Assembly: GCF_002879885.1 (NCBI RefSeq)
Contig: NZ_PNYA01000046.1
Location: forward strand, 1 to 33,111
From: Trinickia dabaoshanensis
Lineage (GTDB): Bacteria; Pseudomonadota; Gammaproteobacteria; Burkholderiales; Burkholderiaceae
Length of the DNA stretch: 33,111 nt
Reading direction: 5' to 3'
Both the position numbers and the translations under genes were made by a program. Position 1 is the stretch's first letter. Each line of letters opens with the position of its first letter. Of the stretch, positions 1-9,023 are shown piece by piece. The notes beneath the pieces were generated by a model. It worked only from the letters and a program-made list of their open reading frames with translations, was not told the origin of the DNA and did not search any database.

Positions 1-315
1 GGGGGCGGTTTCGTCGGAAGGGGGCGGCAGGCCATAGCGAGGGAATCTCGACCGAGCGGGACAATGCCCTGCCGATGCAAGAGTCCACGCAATTCATGGC
101 TGGACAGGGATTAAGGCGACGCTATCGGAATTTATTCCCTCATATTCACTTTCGGTAATATTTTCTCGTTCTTTCATTTCTTTGACGCATTTGTCCGTGC
201 CTGATAAATTCCCGCCTTCTGTCCGTCGAATCCATTTTCCCCGGGCGAGCTAATTTGATCGCGGTGGGCGGATATCAAATGCGCATTGCGTATATTTCGA
301 GCGAGAGAATACGTC
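1..315. other. Upstream region of the T6SS cassette, no gene seen
   Basis: No convincing coding frame is visible. The first 120 bases are GC-rich. Bases 120-270 are notably AT-richer, as expected of a promoter region, and hold the promoter-like pair listed separately. Any gene to the left lies outside the window. Confidence 0.5.
182..210 (+). promoter_or_regulatory. Putative sigma-70 promoter for the vgrG cassette
   Basis: A TTGACG -35 hexamer (182-187) is followed after 17 bases by a TAAATT -10 hexamer (205-210). Spacing is ideal and each hexamer departs little from consensus. The surrounding sequence is AT-rich compared with the rest of the window. Transcription would start near 217, giving a leader of about 100 bases before the vgrG start. 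This is motif reading only. Confidence 0.45.
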
Positions 316-3090
316 GTGAACTACGCAGACCTGCGGCGCGTGTCATTCGGGGCGCTGCCGTCCCAAAAGAATCGGGTAGTCCGTCTCCACTTTGGCGAGC
401 ATGAGGAACAACTCGAGGACGTTGTGCTGCCTCAACGCGTCGATATTCGCGAAAGCCTTTTCGGTGGGATCGACGGCTGCGTGTCTTGCGTCTCCACGAA
501 CGCCGGCATACCGCTCACCACCTTTCTCGGCTTGCCTGTATCGGTGCAGCTCGTCACCGACCAAGGTGCGTTGCACGCGATCAACGGCATCATCGTCGAC
601 GCCCGCGAGGGCGAATCGGACAATTCGCTCTCGACCTACCAGCTATTCATCCGAGATGCCCTGTCGATTCTTGAACGTCGCATAAATACGAGAATTTTTC
701 GACAAAGCAATGTGCTGGACATCATTCAGACGCTGGTTGGTGAATGGCGACAAAACAGCGAGGTCCTAGGCGGCGCCTTTTATCTCGACGTCTCGGATGT
801 TGACCGGGCAGAGCTTCCGGTTAGAGAACAGACCGTTCAGTTCGATGAATCCGATGCAGCGTTTATTCGCCGGCTATGCCGACGAGAAGGTATTGGATGG
901 TTTATACGCGCCGGCAAACCGGGGCAAAAGGATCCCGGCAAAGCGGGCGATACGGCGCACACGCTCGTCTTGTACGACAACGCGATCAAGCTGAATCAAT
1001 CTGCGGTCGGCTCGGTAGCGTACCGCTCCGATGCGACGCTCGGGGAGCGAGACGCCATCACGCTGCTTTGCGTCGCTAGGCAGCTCGTACCGGGATCGAT
1101 ACGCCGCTTCAGTTGGGATCACAAACGCGGCCAAACGGACCGTATCCAGGGATCGACCAATGTCGATCAGGGTAAGGCCGGTAACGACCTCGGCCAGTTA
1201 CTGATGGATTCTCGACTCGATGCGCCGCATATCGCCGATTCTTGGGCGCACTACGACCAGCTCGGGCTTGCGCGCGTCAAGTCTCACCGTGCCCGCGCGG
1301 CGCATGTCGATGGCGCGAGTGGGGTTCGAGATCTAGTGATCGGTGAATGGATCGAGGTTACGGGGCTTGCCGAGGAGCCGGGTTCGTCGCGCGACGATCG
1401 CCGGTTCACGATCACGAGCTTGCATCATCGCGCCGAGAACAACCTGCCGAAGGATCTGCACGAGCGAGCGCAGGCGTTGTTTACCGAAAGCCGCTGGTCG
1501 TTCGACTCACCGCCTGTTTCGTTGGATACGCCGAAACGGCCTTCCGTCTTTGGCGATTCGACCCAAGCCCGGTATGAAAATACATTCAGCGGCGTGCCAC
1601 GCTCGATGCCGCTGACACCCGCTTACGATCCTCACGTCGATCTTCCGCGTGTTCATCCGATTATCGGCGTCGTCGTGACGCCGGACGGCGAGGAAGTGTT
1701 CTGCAACGCTTACGGACAGATCAAAGTGCAGTTGCAAGGGCTCGATCCGAAAGATCATGAGCACGCTAATGGCGCGGGGACGAGCGGCACCGATAGCGAT
1801 AGCGCCTGGGTTCGGGTCATGACGGGACTGGCCGGGGACAACTTCGGCGAGAACTGGCTTCCGCGCAAGGGGATGGAAGTCGTCCTCGATTTTCTGTCGG
1901 GCGACCCCGACAAGATCTACGTGGCCGGGGTGTTCCACGGCGGCACGCATATGCCGGCGACTTTCACCAACACCGGCGCGCTGCCCGGGAATCGTTTTGT
2001 TTCCGGGGTAAAGACGCGCGAGGTGAAGGGCAGGAGGTACAACCAACTGCGCCTGGATGACACGCCGAGCGAAATCAGCGCCCAGTTGGGCAGTGAGCAT
2101 GAGGCGAGCGAGGTTAACCTTGGTTTTCTAACTCATCCGCGAACCAACGGCGTCGGCGAGGCGCGTGGCGAGGGGGCGGAAGTGCGCACGGATGCCGCCG
2201 CCGCGTTACGAGCGGCGAAGGGCATTTTGTTGACGACCTACGCTCGCAATAAGGCCGAAGGACATCAGCTCGATCGCGACGAATTGAATCAGTTGCTCGG
2301 CGAGTGCATGGAGCTTTTTAAATCGCTTGGCGACTACGCTGGGCAGCATGGCGGACAAGCAGCGGATGCGGTCGGGCAAAAAGCACTTGCCGATGCGGTC
2401 AAGGATTGGCAACCGTCGGGCGCCGGCAGCGCGAAGGGCTTGATGGCGTTCGGCGCGGAAGCGGGCTCGGTGCAAGTCACGCCGAAGACGCACGTGACGT
2501 ATTCCGGAGAAAACATCGATCAAGTCGCCCAGCAACACCTCCAGCTCATGAGCGGCCAACGTTTGAATGCGACGGCCGGACAAGGCATGCAATTGTTCGC
2601 GCGCGGCAAAGGCGTGCAGGCGATTGCGGGGGAAGGGCCCGTGCTGCTCCAGGCGCAAGCGGATACCTTGACGGCCAATGCGCAAAAGGGCGTAACGATC
2701 AGTACGAACGAAAACGAAGTGCTGGTGACGGCGCCCACGATACGGCTCGTGGCCGAGGATGGGAGCTATATCAAGATCGGTGGTGGGGTGACGCTCGGCA
2801 CGAACGGCGATATCAATCTGCTTTCCGCTTCACACAAGTGGGGCGGGCCGTCGACGCAGCAAGCCACGAAGTCGGCGTTCAACAATGCACCGACCGATCA
2901 GCGTTTCCGTTTGCATTACCCGGCGGGCGCTGATGGCGAGAAAGTGGCTGCGGCCAACAAGCCGTATCGGATCACGCTGGACGATGGCCGCGTTATCGAA
3001 GGTAAGAGCGATGCGAATGGATTGACCGAAGTCGTGAAGGACGAGGCGATGCGCATTCTCAAGATCGACATTCTGAAGCCAACGAATTGA
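316..3090 (+). CDS. vgrG: Type VI secretion tip protein VgrG (orphan, effector-linked)
   Basis: This is the trimeric spike at the tip of the T6SS inner tube. It carries effectors out of the cell and pierces the target. The protein has about 924 residues. A phage gp27-like hub covers roughly the first 400 residues. A gp5-like OB-fold follows at about 450-560, with the typical stretches WVRVMTGLAG, NWLPRKGMEVVLDF and PDKIYVAGVFHG. A DUF2345-type domain at about 700-850 is predicted to extend the beta-helical needle. A short C-terminal tail (from about 855) may help bind the cargo. I chose the GTG at 316 because GAGAG lies about 8 bases upstream and family homology begins at once (VNYADLRR). A TTG at 286 in the same frame would add 10 residues. 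The lipase gene follows after 19 bases, so this VgrG probably delivers it. No tss structural genes are nearby. Confidence 0.93.
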   Translation: MNYADLRRVSFGALPSQKNRVVRLHFGEHEEQLEDVVLPQRVDIRESLFGGIDGCVSCVSTNAGIPLTTFLGLPVSVQLVTDQGALHAINGIIVDAREGESDNSLSTYQLFIRDALSILERRINTRIFRQSNVLDIIQTLVGEWRQNSEVLGGAFYLDVSDVDRAELPVREQTVQFDESDAAFIRRLCRREGIGWFIRAGKPGQKDPGKAGDTAHTLVLYDNAIKLNQSAVGSVAYRSDATLGERDAITLLCVARQLVPGSIRRFSWDHKRGQTDRIQGSTNVDQGKAGNDLGQLLMDSRLDAPHIADSWAHYDQLGLARVKSHRARAAHVDGASGVRDLVIGEWIEVTGLAEEPGSSRDDRRFTITSLHHRAENNLPKDLHERAQALFTESRWSFDSPPVSLDTPKRPSVFGDSTQARYENTFSGVPRSMPLTPAYDPHVDLPRVHPIIGVVVTPDGEEVFCNAYGQIKVQLQGLDPKDHEHANGAGTSGTDSDSAWVRVMTGLAGDNFGENWLPRKGMEVVLDFLSGDPDKIYVAGVFHGGTHMPATFTNTGALPGNRFVSGVKTREVKGRRYNQLRLDDTPSEISAQLGSEHEASEVNLGFLTHPRTNGVGEARGEGAEVRTDAAAALRAAKGILLTTYARNKAEGHQLDRDELNQLLGECMELFKSLGDYAGQHGGQAADAVGQKALADAVKDWQPSGAGSAKGLMAFGAEAGSVQVTPKTHVTYSGENIDQVAQQHLQLMSGQRLNATAGQGMQLFARGKGVQAIAGEGPVLLQAQADTLTANAQKGVTISTNENEVLVTAPTIRLVAEDGSYIKIGGGVTLGTNGDINLLSASHKWGGPSTQQATKSAFNNAPTDQRFRLHYPAGADGEKVAAANKPYRITLDDGRVIEGKSDANGLTEVVKDEAMRILKIDILKPTN

Positions 3091-3109
3091 GTGGGGCAGC
3101 GAAGACGAA

Positions 3110-5266
3110 ATGGCTGACGCGACAAACTCTAACAATGTCATTGCGCAGGCGAACGCGGTCACGATGACTTGCCGGCCGGGGCCGCGCGACGTGGAAGTGC
3201 CGCCGGCTCGGCCCGGTGTGGTCATTTTTCTGCATGGGGTGAATGACCCCGGGGTCACCTATGAGCCGATCGAGAAAGGGCTCTGCCAAGGGCTGAACGA
3301 GCGGTTGTCGCGGACCGATTTGCGGCCGGGACGATATGGGGAGCGTTTCAAAAGGGCAAAGGAGGCCTTTCAAACGGCCCAAAAGCAGAAGCGCCAGCTT
3401 GGAACGGCGGACGCTGACGTCTTCTACGATCCCGACTCGTACGAATATTTACGCGCGGAAATCGACAAGGAGACCAAAAGCGTCTTTATCCCCTTCTACT
3501 GGGGGTATCGAGCGGCGAACAGTGAAATTGCCAAGAAAGGCGATGCTGGACAGGTGGTCAGCACGGATACCAAGGGTGAGTATGTTGTCACTCGAGGCCA
3601 ATACCAGGATAAGGCCGGCAACCGGCTCGATGCGCATTTCGCCAAGGAAGGCGGCTTTTTTGACAATGCGACAAACAATATCCCTGACATGTACGGGGAA
3701 GGGTTCAAGACCGGCCGTAAAGAGCATCTCGTGATGAAGGCAGGGCTCTCCGGGCAGTACAGCTACATCGGCGATTCGCCCGAGCGGCGTTACTTCGTGC
3801 TCGCAGCGCATCGCCTCGCGGCACTCATCAGCACGATCCGGGGCGAGCAAGTGCAAGGCGGGGTCAAATTGGGCGACGCCGATGCCGCGAACGAGACCGT
3901 TACGATCATCGCGCACAGTCAAGGGACGCTCATCACGTTGCTCGCGCAGGCGTTGCTGCGCCAACAGGGCCATCGATGCGCCGATTGCGCGATCATCGTC
4001 GACACGCCCTACAGCGTGCGCGATACGGATGGGACGAAGCAGACGCCGCTCGCGATGCTGGAAACGTTCGTCGAGATCGTGAACGAGGTGACGAAGACTC
4101 CTTACACCATTCCGCAACTGGCCGACCTCATGTTCGATTGTGAACGGCACGGTGGGAGAGCCGGTGCCGGATGGACCGCAACTCAAGGAAAGCGCAAGGA
4201 TAAGCACGGTAACTGGGTTACGTTCGACGAGCGGGACAATCGTGGCAAGGTCTACTTGTATTTCTGCCCTGAGGACACGGTCGTAGGCTTGGACAGCATG
4301 CGGGGCATCGGCACGTACGGCATGCCCGACGAACTTCATTTGGAAGGACACAAGGTGGTCCCGGCTATGGACCGTCTAAAAAATATGCGTTTCTATCAGC
4401 GCATGTGGACACGCCTCGAACGTGGCTCCGGGGACGGCGAGTTTCAGCCGGTCTTGGTCGGTACCAAGCCGGGTCATATGGTTGTCCGCGATCGGTATCA
4501 ACGGCTGGCTGTAGGGCCGGACGCGGGGATGGGCCTTTTGGTCGGCGCGGTAAGTACGACCTCACATCAGCGCAACGAGATGCGAAATATCAACGGCGAG
4601 CAATTGAATCCTCCGCATGCGCCGGAGATGTACGGCGGAGAAGTGGTGAAAGGGGGGGCGAGGCCGGGGTATGCCGATCGAGCCGGCGAGTTCAAGCCCG
4701 ACGAAGTTTCGAAGAATGTCGCATTGGGGAATCAATCCGCGTCTTTTAAGTGGATCGTCGTTGACCGCCCCGTTGTTCAGCCTGACTTGGATACTTATAA
4801 GGCCGCATTCAACTCGAAGAGCCCGGACGAGGGCGACCATTCTTACAACTGGCGCGCTCTTGGCATCATGGCACCGTACGTCGTCGAGCGCGAGGAAACG
4901 CCGAACGAGGCCCGCGCTCGAATGGAGACGGACGCGAGTGCAAGGTCCCAGAACAGTTACCATTCCGCCATCTTGGCGAGCCCGGAGAATCATCGGTGGG
5001 TGACCGCAATGGATGTTGCGATTGGGCAGGGGGCGATGCTTGATAATCCGCAATGGCGAGACTTGCTGATTCGAATGGCGGATTGGCGTTTGACTGACCA
5101 AAATTTGACGCCACTGAAAAGCAATCCGAACTTTGGCCGATTATCTAAGGGCGTGAAAGATCTCATCGCGGCGACAGCCGACTACTATCAAAATGGCTCG
5201 TTCCCTCCGCAGGTCATTGTTCCCCTAACGCCGCCGCCACTGGTCGTTGACGGGCGGAAAGCATGA
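3110..5266 (+). CDS. tle3: T6SS lipase effector, Tle3-like
   Basis: Predicted antibacterial phospholipase effector delivered by the upstream VgrG, acting on the phospholipids of a target cell's envelope. It has 718 residues and an alpha/beta-hydrolase core. An early FLHGVNDPG segment (about residue 40) looks like the oxyanion-hole strand. The nucleophile elbow is AHSQGT, with Ser270 as the likely catalytic serine. Asp389 (in CPEDTVVG) and His618 (in SYHSAI) are candidate triad members by position and context only. There is no signal peptide, as expected for T6SS cargo. The family assignment rests on the HSQG motif, the length and the downstream DUF2875/Tla3-like gene. In Pseudomonas aeruginosa, Tle3 is encoded with Tla3 and VgrG2b. 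The start lies 19 bases after vgrG with a weak ribosome site. The stop overlaps the next start (ATGA). Exact lipid specificity cannot be read from the sequence. Confidence 0.83.
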   Translation: MADATNSNNVIAQANAVTMTCRPGPRDVEVPPARPGVVIFLHGVNDPGVTYEPIEKGLCQGLNERLSRTDLRPGRYGERFKRAKEAFQTAQKQKRQLGTADADVFYDPDSYEYLRAEIDKETKSVFIPFYWGYRAANSEIAKKGDAGQVVSTDTKGEYVVTRGQYQDKAGNRLDAHFAKEGGFFDNATNNIPDMYGEGFKTGRKEHLVMKAGLSGQYSYIGDSPERRYFVLAAHRLAALISTIRGEQVQGGVKLGDADAANETVTIIAHSQGTLITLLAQALLRQQGHRCADCAIIVDTPYSVRDTDGTKQTPLAMLETFVEIVNEVTKTPYTIPQLADLMFDCERHGGRAGAGWTATQGKRKDKHGNWVTFDERDNRGKVYLYFCPEDTVVGLDSMRGIGTYGMPDELHLEGHKVVPAMDRLKNMRFYQRMWTRLERGSGDGEFQPVLVGTKPGHMVVRDRYQRLAVGPDAGMGLLVGAVSTTSHQRNEMRNINGEQLNPPHAPEMYGGEVVKGGARPGYADRAGEFKPDEVSKNVALGNQSASFKWIVVDRPVVQPDLDTYKAAFNSKSPDEGDHSYNWRALGIMAPYVVEREETPNEARARMETDASARSQNSYHSAILASPENHRWVTAMDVAIGQGAMLDNPQWRDLLIRMADWRLTDQNLTPLKSNPNFGRLSKGVKDLIAATADYYQNGSFPPQVIVPLTPPPLVVDGRKA

Positions 5267-6948
5267 ATATAGGCCAAATGACAGTCAATCGGCCGCGCGC
5301 CTGGCCCTGGTTCGGTGCATTGGTGGCGCTGTCTCTTGCGTGGATTGCATTTACGATGTACGAAAACTATCAACATTGGCAGGCCACTGGTCTGATGGAG
5401 CCTATGGGCAATAAAATTCGTAATGGGGTCTTGCTTGTAGCCGCCCTGCTCGCAGTGGGATATGCAGCGGTATGGGGTAGTTCACTGCTTGGGCAAAAAG
5501 GAGGCAGGAACACGGTGGGAGGGCGTTCGGCGAATTCCGTTACTACCGATCGTCAGCCTGCGTCGGCACCTGCAATCTTGTCTTCCTCCGGTGCCAAATA
5601 TGTCCTCGAAGCGCGTAGTCTAGGCGTGGTCGTCAACCGGGATGTAGACCACGAGATCTGGGAAAAGATCGAGCAGAAGGCCGACAACTTTTCGTCGTTC
5701 CTGTCGCAGAACGAGGACGATTACGCGGATTCGGCGGATATGCGTCTGAGCGATTACGCGCAGGTGAGTGGCTTGGCTTTCCGCGAAGCAGCCGGTCACG
5801 CTGTCGAATACTGGCCTATCCCGACGATCATTTGGGGCCCGCCACGAGACCCCAAAAGCGACTACAGGGCGGCTAGAGATATTTCGGCGAATCGGCAACA
5901 GGCGGGACTAGGCGTTCATCTTTTTCTTTGGTCCGACGACGCTAACACGAACGACGGCGCGGCCATGGCGTCGAGGTTGTTTGATTTTTTTGACAAGCAT
6001 CCCGACGTCCCCGCTGCGCTTGTTTTTTGCGAGGACGGAGACGTTATGCGTTATCTCGTGGGGCCCGGGGGACTTATGCCCCAGGGCCGCATGGTGCCAA
6101 AAATCCCGAACAGCATCGTCGGTATATTCGTCTCTCGCTCTGACCGCGTCGATAAATTGATTCGCCCATTTGCGGTGGATCAATCCGCGGCAATCGACAA
6201 AGACACGACGCAATATGACGTTACGCGGTTATGGAATTACTACTGGGCTAAAAGCGATGACCGAGGACCCGACAGCTTCCATGTGTCGTACATAAATGAG
6301 ATGAAGCATGAAGGCTACGAGGATCCCAGTCCAGTGAATACGATGAGGGCCAGTTGGTGGCAGCAGCAATTGCCGGCGTTCTGGAAGCAGATCACTAACA
6401 AGGGACCAGGCGACTTCAAGCCCACACCGTACCTCCCGATCCGCTGGACGACATGGCAAGTCGAGCAGTTCGACAAGATGCCCTTGATCGGCTACCTGCA
6501 TCGCCCTGTGGACGTGAAGCTCACGAACGACGAGGGGAAACTGCTGCCCAAGTCGGAGCAGATCGCCGCACTCAAGAGCGGGTGGGCGTCGGCACTCGGA
6601 ACATTGGAGCCGGCGATGGAGCCGAAGCGCGTGTTCTATGACACGACCGGTGATCGCCAATGGGCTATTCCCATAACGCAGGCACTTTCACAGGAAGGCG
6701 CGAAGGCACCCGACATCGGCGACGTGAAGCAGGGGTACGACATCGGCCGCCGCATTGGAAACACCGGCGTGAGTTCCCCGATGGTCCAGCTAGGCTTGGG
6801 TCTGATCGCAAGCTACAAGGAAGGCGGGGCGAGCGCGACGATCAACCGCCGGCCTGACGGTAACGCGACGATCATGATGGTCAGCCCGCCCGATGCGGCT
6901 ACAAGAGCCGCATGGCAGCAACAGCATGGTGGCCATACGCCCTTCTGA
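5263..6948 (+). CDS. tla3: Tla3-like (DUF2875) T6SS lipase adaptor, full-length copy
   Basis: Protein of 561 residues with two predicted N-terminal membrane helices (about 15-33 and 55-75) and a long soluble domain. It resembles the DUF2875/Tla3 family. In P. aeruginosa, Tla3 binds Tle3 and brings it to its VgrG. Conserved-looking stretches include YWPIPTIIWGPP and GVHLFLWSDDANTND. The start overlaps the effector stop by four bases (ATGA), so translation is probably coupled and the two proteins made together. A near-duplicate follows after the PAAR gene, with no net length difference over 1,576 bases. No separate DUF3304 (Tli3-type) immunity gene is seen, so one of the two DUF2875 copies may also protect against the effector; that is inference. 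Family recognition is from memory and should be checked with a profile search. Confidence 0.8.
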   Translation: MNIGQMTVNRPRAWPWFGALVALSLAWIAFTMYENYQHWQATGLMEPMGNKIRNGVLLVAALLAVGYAAVWGSSLLGQKGGRNTVGGRSANSVTTDRQPASAPAILSSSGAKYVLEARSLGVVVNRDVDHEIWEKIEQKADNFSSFLSQNEDDYADSADMRLSDYAQVSGLAFREAAGHAVEYWPIPTIIWGPPRDPKSDYRAARDISANRQQAGLGVHLFLWSDDANTNDGAAMASRLFDFFDKHPDVPAALVFCEDGDVMRYLVGPGGLMPQGRMVPKIPNSIVGIFVSRSDRVDKLIRPFAVDQSAAIDKDTTQYDVTRLWNYYWAKSDDRGPDSFHVSYINEMKHEGYEDPSPVNTMRASWWQQQLPAFWKQITNKGPGDFKPTPYLPIRWTTWQVEQFDKMPLIGYLHRPVDVKLTNDEGKLLPKSEQIAALKSGWASALGTLEPAMEPKRVFYDTTGDRQWAIPITQALSQEGAKAPDIGDVKQGYDIGRRIGNTGVSSPMVQLGLGLIASYKEGGASATINRRPDGNATIMMVSPPDAATRAAWQQQHGGHTPF

Positions 6949-6958
6949 GGTAATGTAC

Positions 6959-6985
6959 CCTCCGCCGGGCGCAAGCCGGCGGAGG
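6959..6985 (+). terminator. Strong stem-loop between tla3 and the PAAR gene
   Basis: Perfect 10-base arms (CCTCCGCCGG at 6959-6968, CCGGCGGAGG at 6976-6985) enclose a 7-base loop, 11 bases after the tla3 stop. No T-run follows, so it is not a classical intrinsic terminator. It could attenuate transcription, stabilise the upstream mRNA or mark the 3' edge of the ancestral cassette. Confidence 0.45.
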
Positions 6986-7050
6986 ACCGTCAACGAGTCC
7001 CGATGTCCTCCTGCCGCTTGGGCATTTGGCATTGAGAGTTCTAGAGAAAA

Positions 7051-7314
7051 ATGCGCGGAGTAATTCGGATCGGCGATTCAACATCGCACGGCGGCGTCGT
7101 ACAAACGGGCCGAGAGCAATCGACGGTATTGGGCAAAGCAGTCGCTTGCGTGGGTGACGAATGCACTTGCCCGATGTCCGGGCACGACCACTGTGTGATC
7201 GTCGAAGGCGATGAACAGGTATTGATCGACGGACGCGCGGTCGCTTTCGACGGCCACAAAACCTCCTGTGGCGCCACGCTGATTTCGAGCGTTCCCGCTT
7301 CGGGCCGTGTATGA
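7051..7314 (+). CDS. PAAR-domain protein (T6SS spike tip)
   Basis: Small protein of 87 residues that fits the PAAR family along its whole length. It has an N-terminal GDSTSHGG motif, a central VGDECTCP turn and a C-terminal GHKTSCGA motif. PAAR proteins form a zinc-bound cone that sharpens the VgrG tip and can attach effectors. His13, Cys40 or His45, His69 and Cys73 are plausible zinc ligands. There is no N- or C-terminal toxin extension, so it is a plain tip protein. It sits between the two tla3 copies, about 100 bases after the first. The ATG at 7051 has only a weak purine-rich stretch upstream (AGAGAAAA), so translation may be modest. Confidence 0.9.
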   Translation: MRGVIRIGDSTSHGGVVQTGREQSTVLGKAVACVGDECTCPMSGHDHCVIVEGDEQVLIDGRAVAFDGHKTSCGATLISSVPASGRV

Positions 7315-7461
7315 CGGCTGAACGGGGCGATTTCCTCCCCGCATACGAGCGCAAACCGACAAGACTGAGCCACTAGCTTCATAAAGTCACGCGCCGTTAT
7401 CCCCAAACCGCTGCACAGCTTGCCATTGCGACATTGGCAGACCACAGGTCTGACGGAGCCT

Positions 7462-9006
7462 ATGGGCAATAAAATTCGGAACGGTGTCTTAGCCCTTGGC
7501 GCCTTGATTGCATTGGCATATGCGTCGGTATGGGATGTTTCCCTGTTTGGCCAACCCGCAGGCAACGACGCGGCGGGCGCGCGTTCATCCAATGCTCGGG
7601 CGATCGTGAACCACCCTGTAGCCGCTCCTGCAATCTTGTCGGCATCTGGCGTTCGATATGTGCTGGAAGTGCGAAGCCTCGGCTTGGTTTTAAACCGCGA
7701 TGTAGACGACGAGATTTGGGAAAAGATCGAGCAGAAAGCCGATAATTTTTCGTCGTTTCTGTCGCAGAATGAGAACGACTACGCGGATTCGGCGGACATG
7801 CGTCTGAGCGATTACGCGCAGGTGAGTGGCCTGGCTTTCCGCGAAGCAGCCGGTCAGGCGGTCGAATACTGGCCCATTCCGACGATCATTTGGGGACCCC
7901 CGAGGAACCCGAAGAACGGCTATCGCGCTGCTGCTGATATTTCAGGGAACAGGCAGCAGGCAGGACTAGGCGTTCATCTTTTCCTTTGGTCCGACGACGC
8001 TAACACGAACGACGGCCCGGCTATGGTGTCGAGGCTGTTTGATTTCTTCGACAAGCATCCCGATGTCCCTGCTGCCCTCGTCTTTTGCGAGGACGGAGAT
8101 GTTTTGCGATTTCTCCTTGGGCCTGGGGGAGTTATGCCCCGTGGTCTCATGGTCCCGACGATACCCAACAGCATCGTTGGAATGCTTGTTTCCCGCTCCG
8201 ATCGCGTCGATAAGCTGATTCGTCCGTTCGCAGTCGACCAGTCCGCGTCGATCAGCAAGGACACGACGCAATACGACGTTACGCGGTTATGGAATTACTA
8301 CTGGGAGAAAAGCGACGGTCAAGGGCCGGACGGGTTCGATGCGTTCTATACGAATGAAACGAAGCAGCAAGGCTACGATCATGTGACCCCGGTGAATACG
8401 ATGAAGGCCGATTGGTGGCAGCAGCAATTGCCGGCCTTCTGGAAACAGGTTAGCAACAAGGGACCCGGCGACTTCAAGCCCACGCCGTACCTCCCGATCC
8501 GTTGGACAACGTGGCAAGTCGAGGAGTTCGACAAGATGCCCTTGATCGGCTACCTGCATCGCCCTGTGGATGTGAAGCTGACGAACGACGACGGGAAACT
8601 GCTGCCCAAGTCGGCGCAAATCGCTGCACTCAAGAGCGGGTGGGCGTCGGGACTCGGGACATTGGAGCCGACGATGGAGCCTAAGCGCGTGTTCTATGAC
8701 ACGACCGGTGATCGTCAATGGGCCATTCCCATAACCCAGGCGCTGTCACAGGAAGGCGCGAAGGCACCCAACATCGGCGACGTCAAGCAGGGCTACGACA
8801 TCGGCCGCCGCATTGGAAACACCGGCGTGAGTTCACCGATGGTCCAGCTAGGCTTGGGCCTGATCGCAAGCTACAAGGAAGGCGGGGCGAGCGCGACGAT
8901 CAACCGCCGGCCTGACGGTAACGCGACGATCATGATGGTGAGCCCGCCCGATCCGGCTATACGAGCCGCATGGCAGCAACAGCATGGTGGTCGTACGCCC
9001 TTCTGA
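7462..9006 (+). CDS. Second Tla3-like (DUF2875) copy, N-terminally shortened
   Basis: Paralogue of the tla3 at 5263-6948. From base 7431 the two match codon for codon to the stop without net gaps. By my count the last 200 or so residues differ at only about 13 positions, while the N-terminal half differs more. The region encoding the first membrane helix of the full-length copy is absent: the match starts in mid-gene at HWQ. What remains has one membrane helix near its start. The true start is uncertain. The ATG at 7462 (514 residues) has GGAG close by at 7455-7458, and this methionine is conserved in the full copy (PMGNK). A TTG at 7420 would add 14 residues without a ribosome site. It may be a truncated duplicate, a second adaptor or an immunity-like partner. 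Confidence 0.75.
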   Translation: MGNKIRNGVLALGALIALAYASVWDVSLFGQPAGNDAAGARSSNARAIVNHPVAAPAILSASGVRYVLEVRSLGLVLNRDVDDEIWEKIEQKADNFSSFLSQNENDYADSADMRLSDYAQVSGLAFREAAGQAVEYWPIPTIIWGPPRNPKNGYRAAADISGNRQQAGLGVHLFLWSDDANTNDGPAMVSRLFDFFDKHPDVPAALVFCEDGDVLRFLLGPGGVMPRGLMVPTIPNSIVGMLVSRSDRVDKLIRPFAVDQSASISKDTTQYDVTRLWNYYWEKSDGQGPDGFDAFYTNETKQQGYDHVTPVNTMKADWWQQQLPAFWKQVSNKGPGDFKPTPYLPIRWTTWQVEEFDKMPLIGYLHRPVDVKLTNDDGKLLPKSAQIAALKSGWASGLGTLEPTMEPKRVFYDTTGDRQWAIPITQALSQEGAKAPNIGDVKQGYDIGRRIGNTGVSSPMVQLGLGLIASYKEGGASATINRRPDGNATIMMVSPPDPAIRAAWQQQHGGRTPF

Positions 9007-9023
9007 TGCAAGGTATCCCCGCC

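Noticed and set aside
3449-4351. Minus-strand frame of 300 codons opposite the lipase effector, considered as a hidden immunity gene
   Set aside because: No signal peptide, lipobox or family resemblance, and the effector's catalytic motifs lie on the opposite strand here.
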